Shown piece after piece: positions 1 through 5,067 of a DNA stretch of 5,067 nt. The DNA is from Wenzhouxiangella sp. GTDB lineage: Bacteria > Pseudomonadota > Gammaproteobacteria > Xanthomonadales > Wenzhouxiangellaceae. Under the pieces are notes generated by a model, which was not told the origin of the DNA, made no database searches, and saw only the letters and a list, made by a program, of their open reading frames with translations. Where the stretch lies: positions 1 to 5,067 of the forward strand of contig JAASTB010000182.1 in the NCBI GenBank assembly GCA_021767625.1, given 5' to 3'. A program made the translations under genes and the position numbers. Within the stretch, counting starts at the first letter, position 1; each line of letters opens with the position of its first letter.

Positions 1-633
1 GTCGCGTCGGCGGGCAAGCCGCTCCGGCAGGCGAGCGGCCAGGTCGCCGCTGCCCAGCGCACTACCGGCCTCGCGCATGCGCTGCATGGGGCGGGCGATA
101 TAGCGGGCCAGGGCGAAACTGATCAAGCCGCTGATGACAATGGCGACGACAAGCAGGCCCAGCGGGCCGAAAGGCCCGAACAGGCGAAAAAGGAAGGGCC
201 GGGGCGGGCGCGAGACGATCAGCAGGTATTGATCGCCGTCCGGTGCCCGGAGCTCGCGCGCCCAGCGGTGTGTGCTGCCCGGCCGGTCCACCGCCTGACC
301 GGACTGCCAGGACTCGACCAGCGGGCGTCCGCGCCGCGGCAAGCGTTCGCCGAGCAGCTCCGTGCCGCTCGCGTCGACCACGTGCAAATCCAGCACGCGG
401 GAGCGGGCCCTTGCGGCCACCAGCCATCGCTTCAGGCCGCGCTCACCGTGCCGGTTCAGCGCCGCCTGAGCGGGGGCGAGGACCCGTTCCTCGATGAACT
501 CCGCGCGCTCCTGCTCGAACTCCTCGCCGCGCTGGTAGCGGTGGATCTGGGAGTTGATCACGACCACCGAGACCAGGGTCAGCACGATGACCGCCCAGAA
601 GGCGAGGAAGACGCGAACCGAAAGCCGGTTCAC
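1..633 (-). CDS. cpxA: CpxA-like sensor histidine kinase, N-terminal part (truncated by window edge)
   Basis: This is the membrane sensor half of a two-component system; it would phosphorylate the regulator encoded just upstream. The visible 211 residues hold a first membrane helix (about 8-27, with the run FLAFWAVIVLTLVSVVVI), a periplasmic domain of roughly 125 residues rich in Arg and Glu, a second helix (about 155-176), and the start of a HAMP linker (about 177-211, with ARYIARPMQRMREA). The DHp domain with its phospho-His and the ATPase domain lie beyond position 1. The start is GTG at 633-631, overlapping the regulator stop as GTGA, with GGAG at 644-641 giving 7-nt spacing, so translation is probably coupled. 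The CpxA assignment rests on the pairing with a clearly CpxR-like regulator, the topology, and the segment just before the second helix (YLLIVSRPPRPF), which resembles the same region of CpxA. The periplasmic domain is diverged, so the sensed signal cannot be inferred. Confidence 0.85.
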   Translation of the reverse strand, partial: MNRLSVRVFLAFWAVIVLTLVSVVVINSQIHRYQRGEEFEQERAEFIEERVLAPAQAALNRHGERGLKRWLVAARARSRVLDLHVVDASGTELLGERLPRRGRPLVESWQSGQAVDRPGSTHRWARELRAPDGDQYLLIVSRPPRPFLFRLFGPFGPLGLLVVAIVISGLISFALARYIARPMQRMREAGSALGSGDLAARLPERLARRRD

Positions 634-1328
634 GGTGCTTCTCCGTCGGCGGTCAGGCAGTAGCCGCGCCCGCGGACGTTGCGGATGCTGACCCCGGCAC
701 GCGCGGCCTCCAGCTTGTGGCGCAATCGGCTCACGTGCGTGTCCACGCTGCGATCGAAGGGCATGGCCTCGCGGCCGAGGGCGTGCCGGGAAAGTTCGTC
801 CTTGGAGCGGACTTCGCCGGGCGTGCGCGCCAGCAACTCCAGCAGGGCGAATTCCGCGCCCGTGAGCGCGAGGCGGCCGGCCGCCCCCTCGGCGTTACGG
901 TGCTCCGGATCCAGGCGCAGGCAACCGACCTGTGCCGCACCTCCTGCGGCGGGACCGGGACGGCCGCGCCGCCACACGGCCCGCAGGCGCGCGGCCAGCT
1001 CGCGCGGATTGAAGGGTTTGGGGAGGTAATCGTCGGCGCCCAGTTCAAGCCCGACGATCCGGTCGGTGTCGTCGCCCCGGGCGGTGAGCATGATCACGGG
1101 CACATCGCCGTGGCGTCTGATTTCGCGCAGCACGTCGAACCCGTTGGCGCCGGGCATCATCACGTCGAGAACCACGGCGTCTGGCGGCTGCGGCCCGGTG
1201 GCCCGGGTGCGGCCGGCCTCTCCGTCATGGACGCTGGTCACGTTCATGCCTTCGCCGGCGAGAAACTCCTCGAGCATCGCACAGAGCTCGACATCGTCGT
1301 CGACGATCAGGACGCTGGGCTGCTTCAT
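630..1328 (-). CDS. cpxR: CpxR-like OmpR/PhoB-family response regulator
   Basis: This is a cytoplasmic DNA-binding response regulator of 232 aa, the usual length for the family. The receiver domain (about 4-118) has the acidic pair D10/D11, the phospho-acceptor D55 in VVLDVMMPGANGFD, the switch residue T82 in IMLTARG, and K104 in LPKPFNPREL. A winged-helix domain (about 134-227) follows, with LTGAEFALLELLA, the recognition helix in FDRSVDTHVSRLRHKLE (191-207) and the wing RNVRGRGYCL. The block LDRVLGLELGADDYLPKPFN of E. coli CpxR is almost matched (here TDRIVGLELGADDYLPKPFN), and PFDRSVDTHVS matches its DNA-binding helix, supporting CpxR over generic OmpR. The ATG at 1328 was chosen because the protein then begins directly with the first receiver strand (KQPSVLIVDDD). 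An upstream in-frame ATG at 1388 would add 20 non-homologous residues. No clear Shine-Dalgarno precedes 1328. The gene overlaps the kinase by 4 bp and is divergent from the SulP gene. Confidence 0.93.
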   Translation of the reverse strand: MKQPSVLIVDDDVELCAMLEEFLAGEGMNVTSVHDGEAGRTRATGPQPPDAVVLDVMMPGANGFDVLREIRRHGDVPVIMLTARGDDTDRIVGLELGADDYLPKPFNPRELAARLRAVWRRGRPGPAAGGAAQVGCLRLDPEHRNAEGAAGRLALTGAEFALLELLARTPGEVRSKDELSRHALGREAMPFDRSVDTHVSRLRHKLEAARAGVSIRNVRGRGYCLTADGEAP

Positions 1329-1372
1329 GACGACAAATCTATCGCGAACCGGGGGCGAATGTCCGTGCAGAA

Positions 1373-1401
1373 GTGTCAAGAACCGCAAACTGGTTTACAA
1401 T
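1373..1401 (+). promoter_or_regulatory. Candidate sigma-70-type promoter for the SulP-USP unit
   Basis: The -35-like GTGTCA (1373-1378, 4/6 to consensus) is followed by exactly 17 bp and then by TACAAT (1396-1401, 5/6). Transcription would start near 1408, leaving a leader of about 125 nt before the SulP ATG. This is the best sigma-70-like match in the divergent intergenic region, and it sits in an AT-richer patch within otherwise GC-rich DNA. It is not experimentally supported. Confidence 0.5.
1385..1398. promoter_or_regulatory. Imperfect palindrome in the promoter spacer, possible operator
   Basis: GCAAAC-TG-GTTTAC is a 14-bp inverted repeat with one mismatch between arms. It fills most of the spacer and touches the -10 element of the plus-strand promoter. 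Read on the minus strand it contains GTAAA, which matches one half of the known CpxR site (GTAAA-N5-GTAAA). The second half-site is not present at the expected spacing. A protein bound here would be placed to repress the SulP promoter and lies about 57 bp upstream of the regulator gene. The role is inferred from position only. Confidence 0.3.
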
Positions 1402-1425
1402 GCGCGCCGCTTCGATGGCGGTTCA

Positions 1426-1467
1426 TCAGGGGCGGTTTCGACTTCTGTGGTCGCGCCGTTGTCCTGA
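1426..1467 (+). other. Possible stem-loop in the SulP mRNA leader
   Basis: TCAGG (1426-1430) pairs with CCTGA (1463-1467). Immediately inside it, GGCG (1431-1434) pairs with CGCC (1454-1457), with a 5-nt bulge (GTTGT) on the 3' side. The whole fold lies in the proposed untranslated leader. It matches no riboswitch class I can name, and short stems like these arise readily in GC-rich DNA. Confidence 0.2.
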
Positions 1468-1505
1468 CTCGACTCCCAAGACATATCCCACAGGCCGGGC
1501 ATCGC

Positions 1506-1535
1506 TGTTCGGGCCCAGAAGGTATTGCCCGAATG
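1506..1535 (+). promoter_or_regulatory. Start-codon hairpin with the ribosome binding site in its loop (SulP)
   Basis: TTCGGGC (1508-1514) and GCCCGAA (1527-1533) form a perfect 7-bp inverted repeat around a 12-nt loop. The loop contains the Shine-Dalgarno AGAAGG (1517-1522). The downstream arm ends at the A of the SulP ATG, and two further G-U pairs (1507-1534 and 1506-1535) would bring the whole start codon into the stem. The Shine-Dalgarno-to-ATG distance is 10 nt. The arrangement suggests moderated or conditional translation of the transporter. The pairing is read directly from the sequence; the regulatory role is inferred. Confidence 0.45.
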
Positions 1536-3014
1536 AATGTCCTCTACGCCGTCCGGCGCGACTGGCTGTCCAATATCCGTGCCGACGTGCTGGCCGGCCT
1601 CGTGGTCGCGCTGGCCCTGATTCCCGAGGCGATCGCCTTTTCGTTGATCGCGGGCGTGGATCCGCGGGTCGGGCTGTATGCTTCGTTCTGCATCGCCGTG
1701 GTGATCGCGTTCACGGGCGGCCGCCCCGGCATGATCTCGGCGGCCACGGGCGCCATGGCCTTGCTGATGGTGACCCTGGTGCGCGACCACGGCCTGCAGT
1801 ACCTGCTCGCCGCCACGGTGCTGACCGGCCTGCTGCAGATCGTCGCCGGCTATCTCAAGCTCGCCGATTTGATGCGCTTCGTGTCGCGCTCGGTCGTGAC
1901 CGGTTTCGTCAATGCGCTGGCGATTCTCATTTTCCTGGCCCAACTCCCGGAGCTGATCGGTGTGCCCGGGATGGTGTACCCGATGGTTGCCGCCGGTCTG
2001 CTGATCATCTACGGCCTGCCGTACCTCACGCGCGCCGTTCCATCACCGCTGGTGGCCATCGTGCTGCTGACGGTCGCGGCGGTCGCGATGGGCCTCGAGG
2101 TGCCGACCGTGGGGGACAAGGGCGAATTGCCCGACTCCCTGCCCACCTTCCTGCTGCCCGACATTCCCTGGACGCTCGAAACGCTGATGATCATTCTCCC
2201 GGTCTCGACGACCATGATGGTCGTGGGCCTGCTCGAGTCCTTCCTGACCGCGCAGATCGTCGACGACCTGACCGACACGCCCAGCGACAAGCACCGCGAG
2301 GCCAGGGGGCAGGGGCTGGCCAACATCGTCTCCGGTTTCTTCGGCGGCATGGCCGGATGCGCCATGATCGGGCAGTCGGTGATCAACGTGAAATCCGGCG
2401 GGCGCGGGCGGCTCTCAAGCCTGGTCGCCGGTGTTTTCCTCCTGCTGATGGTGGTCTTCCTGGGTGATTACGTAGGCATGATTCCCATGGCGGCCCTGGT
2501 GGCGGTCATGATCATGGTCTCGATCGGCACTTTCAGCTGGCAGTCGATCGCCAATCTCAGGCACCATCCCCGGACATCGAGCCTGGTGATGATCGGAACG
2601 GTCGTGGTCACCGTATTCACTCACGACCTGGCCAAGGGCGTGCTGACCGGCGTGCTGCTCTCCGCGCTGGGCTTTGCCCGCAAGGTCGGGCAGGTCCTGG
2701 TCGTGGCCAGGCATCAGGAAGACGAGGGCCGGACCCGCCGTTACACCGTCACCGGGCAGGTCTTTTTCGCCTCTGCCGCGGAATTTCTCGCCGCCTTCGA
2801 CTTCCGGGAAGTGGTCGAGCGCGTGCGGATCGACGTCACCGCGGCCCACTTCTGGGACCTCAGCGCCGTTGGCGCGCTGGACCGGGTGATACTGAAGTTC
2901 CGGCGCGAGGGGGTCGAAGTCGAGGTCGTCGGCATGGACGAGGCGAGCCGGACGCTCGTCGACCGGCTGGGTGTCCACGACAAGCCCGATGCCGAGAAAC
3001 TGCTGGGTCACTGA
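1533..3014 (+). CDS. SulP-family inorganic anion transporter with C-terminal STAS domain
   Basis: This is an inner-membrane anion transporter of the SLC26/SulP family (493 aa). Known substrates in the family include sulfate, bicarbonate and dicarboxylates; the sequence does not decide among them. The membrane domain (about 15-385) begins with the family signature LAGLVVALALIPEAIAFSLI (20-39) and AGVDPRVGLYASF. Half-helix motifs follow at GRPGMISAATGAMALLM (63-79) and GGMAGCAMIGQSVINVKSGG (271-290), which correspond to the substrate-site helices TM3 and TM10. The STAS domain (about 400-488) carries WDLSAVGALDRV (441-452), with Ser444 at the position phosphorylated in anti-sigma antagonists. 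At 493 aa it is shorter than DauA/YchM (about 560 aa) and resembles the YbaR-type compact SulP group. The start at ATG 1533 has AGAAGG 10 nt upstream and fits the N-terminus. The frame stays open upstream to 717 only because of base composition. It lies 13 bp before a UspA gene, with which it likely forms an operon. Confidence 0.93.
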   Translation: MNVLYAVRRDWLSNIRADVLAGLVVALALIPEAIAFSLIAGVDPRVGLYASFCIAVVIAFTGGRPGMISAATGAMALLMVTLVRDHGLQYLLAATVLTGLLQIVAGYLKLADLMRFVSRSVVTGFVNALAILIFLAQLPELIGVPGMVYPMVAAGLLIIYGLPYLTRAVPSPLVAIVLLTVAAVAMGLEVPTVGDKGELPDSLPTFLLPDIPWTLETLMIILPVSTTMMVVGLLESFLTAQIVDDLTDTPSDKHREARGQGLANIVSGFFGGMAGCAMIGQSVINVKSGGRGRLSSLVAGVFLLLMVVFLGDYVGMIPMAALVAVMIMVSIGTFSWQSIANLRHHPRTSSLVMIGTVVVTVFTHDLAKGVLTGVLLSALGFARKVGQVLVVARHQEDEGRTRRYTVTGQVFFASAAEFLAAFDFREVVERVRIDVTAAHFWDLSAVGALDRVILKFRREGVEVEVVGMDEASRTLVDRLGVHDKPDAEKLLGH

Positions 3015-3031
3015 TGGATACACTGCGATGA
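3014..3031 (+). other. Five-codon mini-ORF bridging SulP stop and USP start
   Basis: An ATG at 3014-3016 overlaps the SulP stop as TGATG. It encodes MDTLR and ends with TGA at 3029-3031, which overlaps the USP ATG (3028-3030) as ATGA. Terminating ribosomes could therefore step from SulP through the mini-ORF to the USP start. The Shine-Dalgarno for the USP is only a weak GGA at 3016-3018. The geometry is visible in the sequence; functional coupling is inferred and chance is possible. Confidence 0.35.
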
Positions 3032-3912
3032 GCAAGACTGCCTATACCATTCCCCAAGACGGCAAGGTCATGGCCTGCCTCGATACGTCGATTTATGCCG
3101 ACTCGGTGATCGACCACGCCGCCTGGGCTTCTGCACGACTGGAGGCCGCGCTGGTCTGCCTGCATGTCCTCGACCGGGAAACGGCCGGGGCGGTTTCGGC
3201 CGACTACAGCGGCAGTATCGGCGTCGATACGCAGTCGACCCTGCTGGAAGAGTTGGCCGAGCTCGATGCCCAGCGCTCGCGCCTGGCCATGCAGCACGGC
3301 CGCGCCCTGCTTGAGCGCGCCACCGAACGTGCTGCGCAGGCAGGAGCCCGGGAGCCCGAGAGCCTGCAACGTCACGGCACGCTCGTCGAAACCGCCACGC
3401 AGCTGGAAGAAGACGTCCGTCTGTTCGTCATCGGCAAGCGCGGCGAGTCGGTCGACTCCGGCAAGGGCCACCTGGGCGCCAACCTCGAGCGCACCGTCCG
3501 CGCGGTTCATCGCCCCTTGCTCGTTGCCTCGCGACGGTTCCGTCCGGTTCGGTCCTTCGCCATCGCCTACGACGGCAGCGACACCAGCCGCAAGTGCGTG
3601 GCCATGGTCTGCCAGAGTCCGCTTCTGCGCGGGCTCGGCTGCCACTTGATCGTTGCCGGCAGCGAGGACGGACAGCTGCGCGACAGGCTGGATTGGGCCC
3701 GTCGAGAGCTGGGCGCCGCCTGCTATACGCCGCAAGTCGTTGTGCGGCCGGGCAATGCCGAACACGTGATTGCAGAACAGGTCGAGTCACTCGATATCGA
3801 CCTGCTGGTCATGGGCGCCTACGGACACTCGCGCATCCGCCACCTGATCGTCGGCAGTACGACCACCAGCGTTCTGCGCAATTGCACCATCCCCGTCCTG
3901 CTCCTGCGCTGA
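3028..3912 (+). CDS. Universal stress protein, tandem UspA domains
   Basis: This is a cytoplasmic UspA-superfamily protein of 294 aa with two Usp folds, the usual size for E. coli UspE-like tandem proteins. Domain 1 (about 12-167) has the first-strand motif MACLDTS with D19 and a C-terminal nucleotide loop GKRGE...HLGANLERTVRAVHRPLLV (136-166). Domain 2 (about 173-294) has IAYDGSDTS with D182 and an intact ATP motif G-2x-G-9x-G-S/T: GAYG (263-266), nine residues, then GST (276-278). Domain 2 therefore probably binds ATP. In domain 1 the spacing is longer by one and the last element is GAN rather than GS/T, so binding there may be altered. ATG 3028 was chosen because the earlier in-frame ATG at 2971 lies inside the SulP coding region and adds unrelated residues. 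USPs encoded next to transporters can regulate them, as TeaD does for the TeaABC ectoine transporter, so a role in gating SulP is plausible but inferred. Confidence 0.92.
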   Translation: MSKTAYTIPQDGKVMACLDTSIYADSVIDHAAWASARLEAALVCLHVLDRETAGAVSADYSGSIGVDTQSTLLEELAELDAQRSRLAMQHGRALLERATERAAQAGAREPESLQRHGTLVETATQLEEDVRLFVIGKRGESVDSGKGHLGANLERTVRAVHRPLLVASRRFRPVRSFAIAYDGSDTSRKCVAMVCQSPLLRGLGCHLIVAGSEDGQLRDRLDWARRELGAACYTPQVVVRPGNAEHVIAEQVESLDIDLLVMGAYGHSRIRHLIVGSTTTSVLRNCTIPVLLLR

Positions 3913-3966
3913 TCGCTCGACGAAGCTGCTTCCTACTTCTGCCCGGATCCTGACAAGTACGGCGCC

Positions 3967-3995
3967 TTGACCGGCCGGGTTCGGAAGACTAGGCT
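3967..3995 (+). promoter_or_regulatory. Candidate promoter for cfa
   Basis: TTGACC (3967-3972, 5/6 to the -35 consensus) is followed by 17 bp and TAGGCT (3990-3995, only 3/6 to the -10 but with the key T, A and final T). Read with the preceding C, CTAGGCT matches 5 of 7 positions of the RpoS-type extended -10 CTATACT. This fits the known stationary-phase, RpoS-dependent expression of cfa in E. coli. The start would be near 4002, about 80 nt before the coding region. An alternative extracytoplasmic-sigma reading, GGAAGAC (3983-3989) with GTCGAT (4007-4012), is also possible. Both are motif matches only. Confidence 0.35.
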
Positions 3996-4036
3996 TGCTG
4001 GCAAGTGTCGATCAGGCGGAAGGGGGCTTGCCTGGC
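3992..4036 (+). repeat. Near-identical 11/12-bp direct repeats upstream of cfa
   Basis: GGCTTGCTGGC (3992-4002) and GGCTTGCCTGGC (4025-4036) differ by one inserted C and start 33 bp apart, close to three turns of B-DNA. They lie at and just downstream of the proposed cfa transcription start, where two bound proteins would face the same side. A regulator-binding role is inferred; no known site is recognised. Confidence 0.35.
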
Positions 4037-4081
4037 GGCTGCAATTCGACTGGAAACCACCGTGACAGAGGGAGCGGCGTG

Positions 4082-5067
4082 GTGTCAGCGAAACGGAAAG
4101 TGGCAGAACTGCTCGAGGCCGCCGATGTGCAGATCGACGGCGATCGGCCCTGGGACCTGAAAGTTCACGACGACCGCTTCTACCGGCGTGCGCTGGCCGA
4201 AGGATCGCTCGGCGTGGGCGAGGCCTACATGGACGGCTGGTGGGACGCCGAGAGCCTCGACGAGTTTTTCGTTCGCGTCCAGCGTGCCCGCATCGAAGAC
4301 CATATCCGCACCCCGTCGACGATCCTCCAGGTCCTGCTGAGCAAGCTCGCCAACCAGCAGACCCGTCGGCGTTCCCGCCAGGTGGCCGAGCAGCACTATG
4401 ATCTTTCCAATCGTCTCTACGAGGCCATGCTCGGCCCGACCATGCAGTACACCTGCGCCTACTACGGCCGGGAAGGGTGGATCGACTCCCTCGACGAAGC
4501 CCAACGCGCCAAGCTGGCGCTGGTGGCGCACAAACTGGATCTGAAACCGGGTATGCGGATTCTCGAGCTCGGCGGCGGTTTCGGCGAGCTGGCACGCTAC
4601 CTGGCCGCCGAGCACGAATGTGAAGTGGTGAGCTTCAATATCAGCCGTCGGCAGGTGGAGTACGCCCGCCGGATCTGCCAGGGACTGCCTGTGGATATTC
4701 GCCTGCAGGACTACAGGGAGGCCATGGACGAGCCCGAGTCCTTCGATCGCGTCGTCAGCGTCGGGCTGATGGAGCACGTCGGTCCCAAGAACTATCGCGG
4801 CTTCTTCGAGCTGGTTCGTGCACGGCTCAAGGCCGGCGGCCTGGCCCTGCTGCACACCATCGGCGGCAATGTCAGCCGCACGACCGCCGACCGCTGGATC
4901 CGAAAGTACATCTTCCCCGGCGGCGTGATTCCCTCCGAAGCGCAACTGACCCGCGCCAAGGAAGGTCTCCTGGTCCTCGAGGACTGGCACAATTTCGGCC
5001 CGGACTATGATCGAACCCTGATGGCCTGGGAGTCGAATTTCCTCGATGCCTGGCCGGAACTGTCCGA
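4082..5067 (+). CDS. cfa: Cyclopropane-fatty-acyl-phospholipid synthase (C-terminus cut by window edge)
   Basis: The enzyme transfers a methylene group from S-adenosylmethionine onto the double bond of unsaturated acyl chains in membrane phospholipids, at the inner face of the cytoplasmic membrane. The 328 visible residues align along their length with E. coli Cfa (382 aa). An N-terminal domain (EGSLGVGEAYMDGWWD, 40-55) is followed by the methyltransferase fold. The bicarbonate-site residues known from E. coli (C139, E239, H266, I268, Y317) are all present as C125 (MQYTCAYY), E230 (MEHVGPKNY), H258 and I260 (LLHTIGG), and Y309 (FGPDYDRTLMAW). The SAM loop is LELGGGFGE (160-168) instead of the E. 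coli LDIGCGWGG, so Cys176 is replaced by Gly. The catalytic Cys354 region lies past the window. Of two adjacent GTG codons, 4082 was preferred because GGAG (4071-4074) sits 7 nt upstream; 4079 would leave only 4 nt. Starting there aligns with the E. coli N-terminal helix. Confidence 0.95.
   Translation, partial: MSAKRKVAELLEAADVQIDGDRPWDLKVHDDRFYRRALAEGSLGVGEAYMDGWWDAESLDEFFVRVQRARIEDHIRTPSTILQVLLSKLANQQTRRRSRQVAEQHYDLSNRLYEAMLGPTMQYTCAYYGREGWIDSLDEAQRAKLALVAHKLDLKPGMRILELGGGFGELARYLAAEHECEVVSFNISRRQVEYARRICQGLPVDIRLQDYREAMDEPESFDRVVSVGLMEHVGPKNYRGFFELVRARLKAGGLALLHTIGGNVSRTTADRWIRKYIFPGGVIPSEAQLTRAKEGLLVLEDWHNFGPDYDRTLMAWESNFLDAWPELS

Larger units (their letters stand above)
3913..4081. other. 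Intergenic region between USP and cfa, no gene seen
   Basis: This stretch of 169 bp holds a candidate promoter (3967-3995) and a direct-repeat pair (3992-4036). A short GAAG-CTG-CTTC hairpin (3922-3932) follows the USP stop but has only a 4-bp stem and no T-tract, so it is not a convincing terminator. Whether cfa is cotranscribed with SulP-USP therefore remains open. Confidence 0.6.

Noticed and set aside
229..663. 144-codon plus-strand frame opposite the sensor kinase
   Set aside because: The minus strand gives a coherent kinase N-terminus with two membrane helices and HAMP; this frame does not.
1374..1379. Perfect TTGACA on the minus strand as a -35 for the regulator gene
   Set aside because: At 15-19 bp downstream the sequence is C-rich (GCCCCC) with no -10-like element. 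It overlaps the -35 of the plus-strand promoter and is probably incidental.
717..1532. Upstream in-frame extension of the SulP frame (272 extra codons)
   Set aside because: It runs antisense to the CpxR-like gene. Its translation has no SulP similarity, and the ATG at 1533 has a Shine-Dalgarno and the expected N-terminus. The open frame is a product of high G+C.
1408..1532. Known riboswitch in the SulP leader
   Set aside because: No conserved core of a riboswitch class that I can name was recognised; only short stems were seen.
1373..2467. 364-codon plus-strand frame overlapping the SulP start
   Set aside because: Its product is Arg/Gly/Pro-rich, low in complexity, and out of frame with the SulP gene.
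2860..3765. 301-codon minus-strand open frame across the SulP-USP junction
   Set aside because: It is antisense to two genes with clear family motifs and shows no domain of its own. This is typical of GC-rich shadow frames.
3922..3932. GAAG-CTG-CTTC hairpin as a terminator for the USP gene
   Set aside because: The stem is only 4 bp and no T-run follows.
4085..4990. 301-codon minus-strand open frame opposite cfa
   Set aside because: It is in exact codon register with cfa, and its translation has no recognisable domain, whereas the plus strand clearly encodes Cfa.

Overview
This is a G+C-rich (about two thirds by eye), tightly packed chromosomal window. The protein families point to a gammaproteobacterium: a CpxR/CpxA-like two-component pair, a compact SulP transporter paired with a tandem-domain universal stress protein, and a Cfa closely resembling the E. 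coli enzyme. Genus-level assignment is not possible from what is visible. Some families here are common in environmental or halophilic Gammaproteobacteria, but that is inference. No RNA genes, insertion sequences, CRISPR arrays or origins were seen.

Layout. Positions 1-1328, minus strand: a response regulator followed by the N-terminal 211 codons of its sensor kinase, joined by a 4-bp GTGA stop/start overlap. Positions 1329-1532: a divergent intergenic region. It holds a good plus-strand sigma-70-type promoter with an imperfect palindrome in its spacer, a leader of about 125 nt with possible stem-loops, and a hairpin that pairs the start codon of the next gene. Positions 1533-3912, plus strand: a two-gene unit of a SulP transporter (membrane domain plus STAS) and a two-domain UspA protein. 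They are separated by 13 bp that contain a 5-codon mini-ORF overlapping both genes. Positions 3913-4081: an intergenic region with a candidate promoter and a pair of direct repeats about three helical turns apart. Positions 4082-5067, plus strand: cyclopropane-fatty-acyl-phospholipid synthase, cut off by the window end before its C-terminal segment.

How they may work together (inference): the theme is envelope and membrane homeostasis. A Cpx-like system senses envelope stress, SulP moves an inorganic anion (bicarbonate or sulfate are the family options), the USP may report ATP or stress state to the transporter, and Cfa remodels membrane lipids. Cfa enzymes bind bicarbonate in the active site, and all the known ligand positions are conserved here. 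That gives a speculative link between a possible bicarbonate transporter and its neighbour. The gene content is mostly ordinary; the most unusual signals are the translation-control structures around the SulP and USP start codons.
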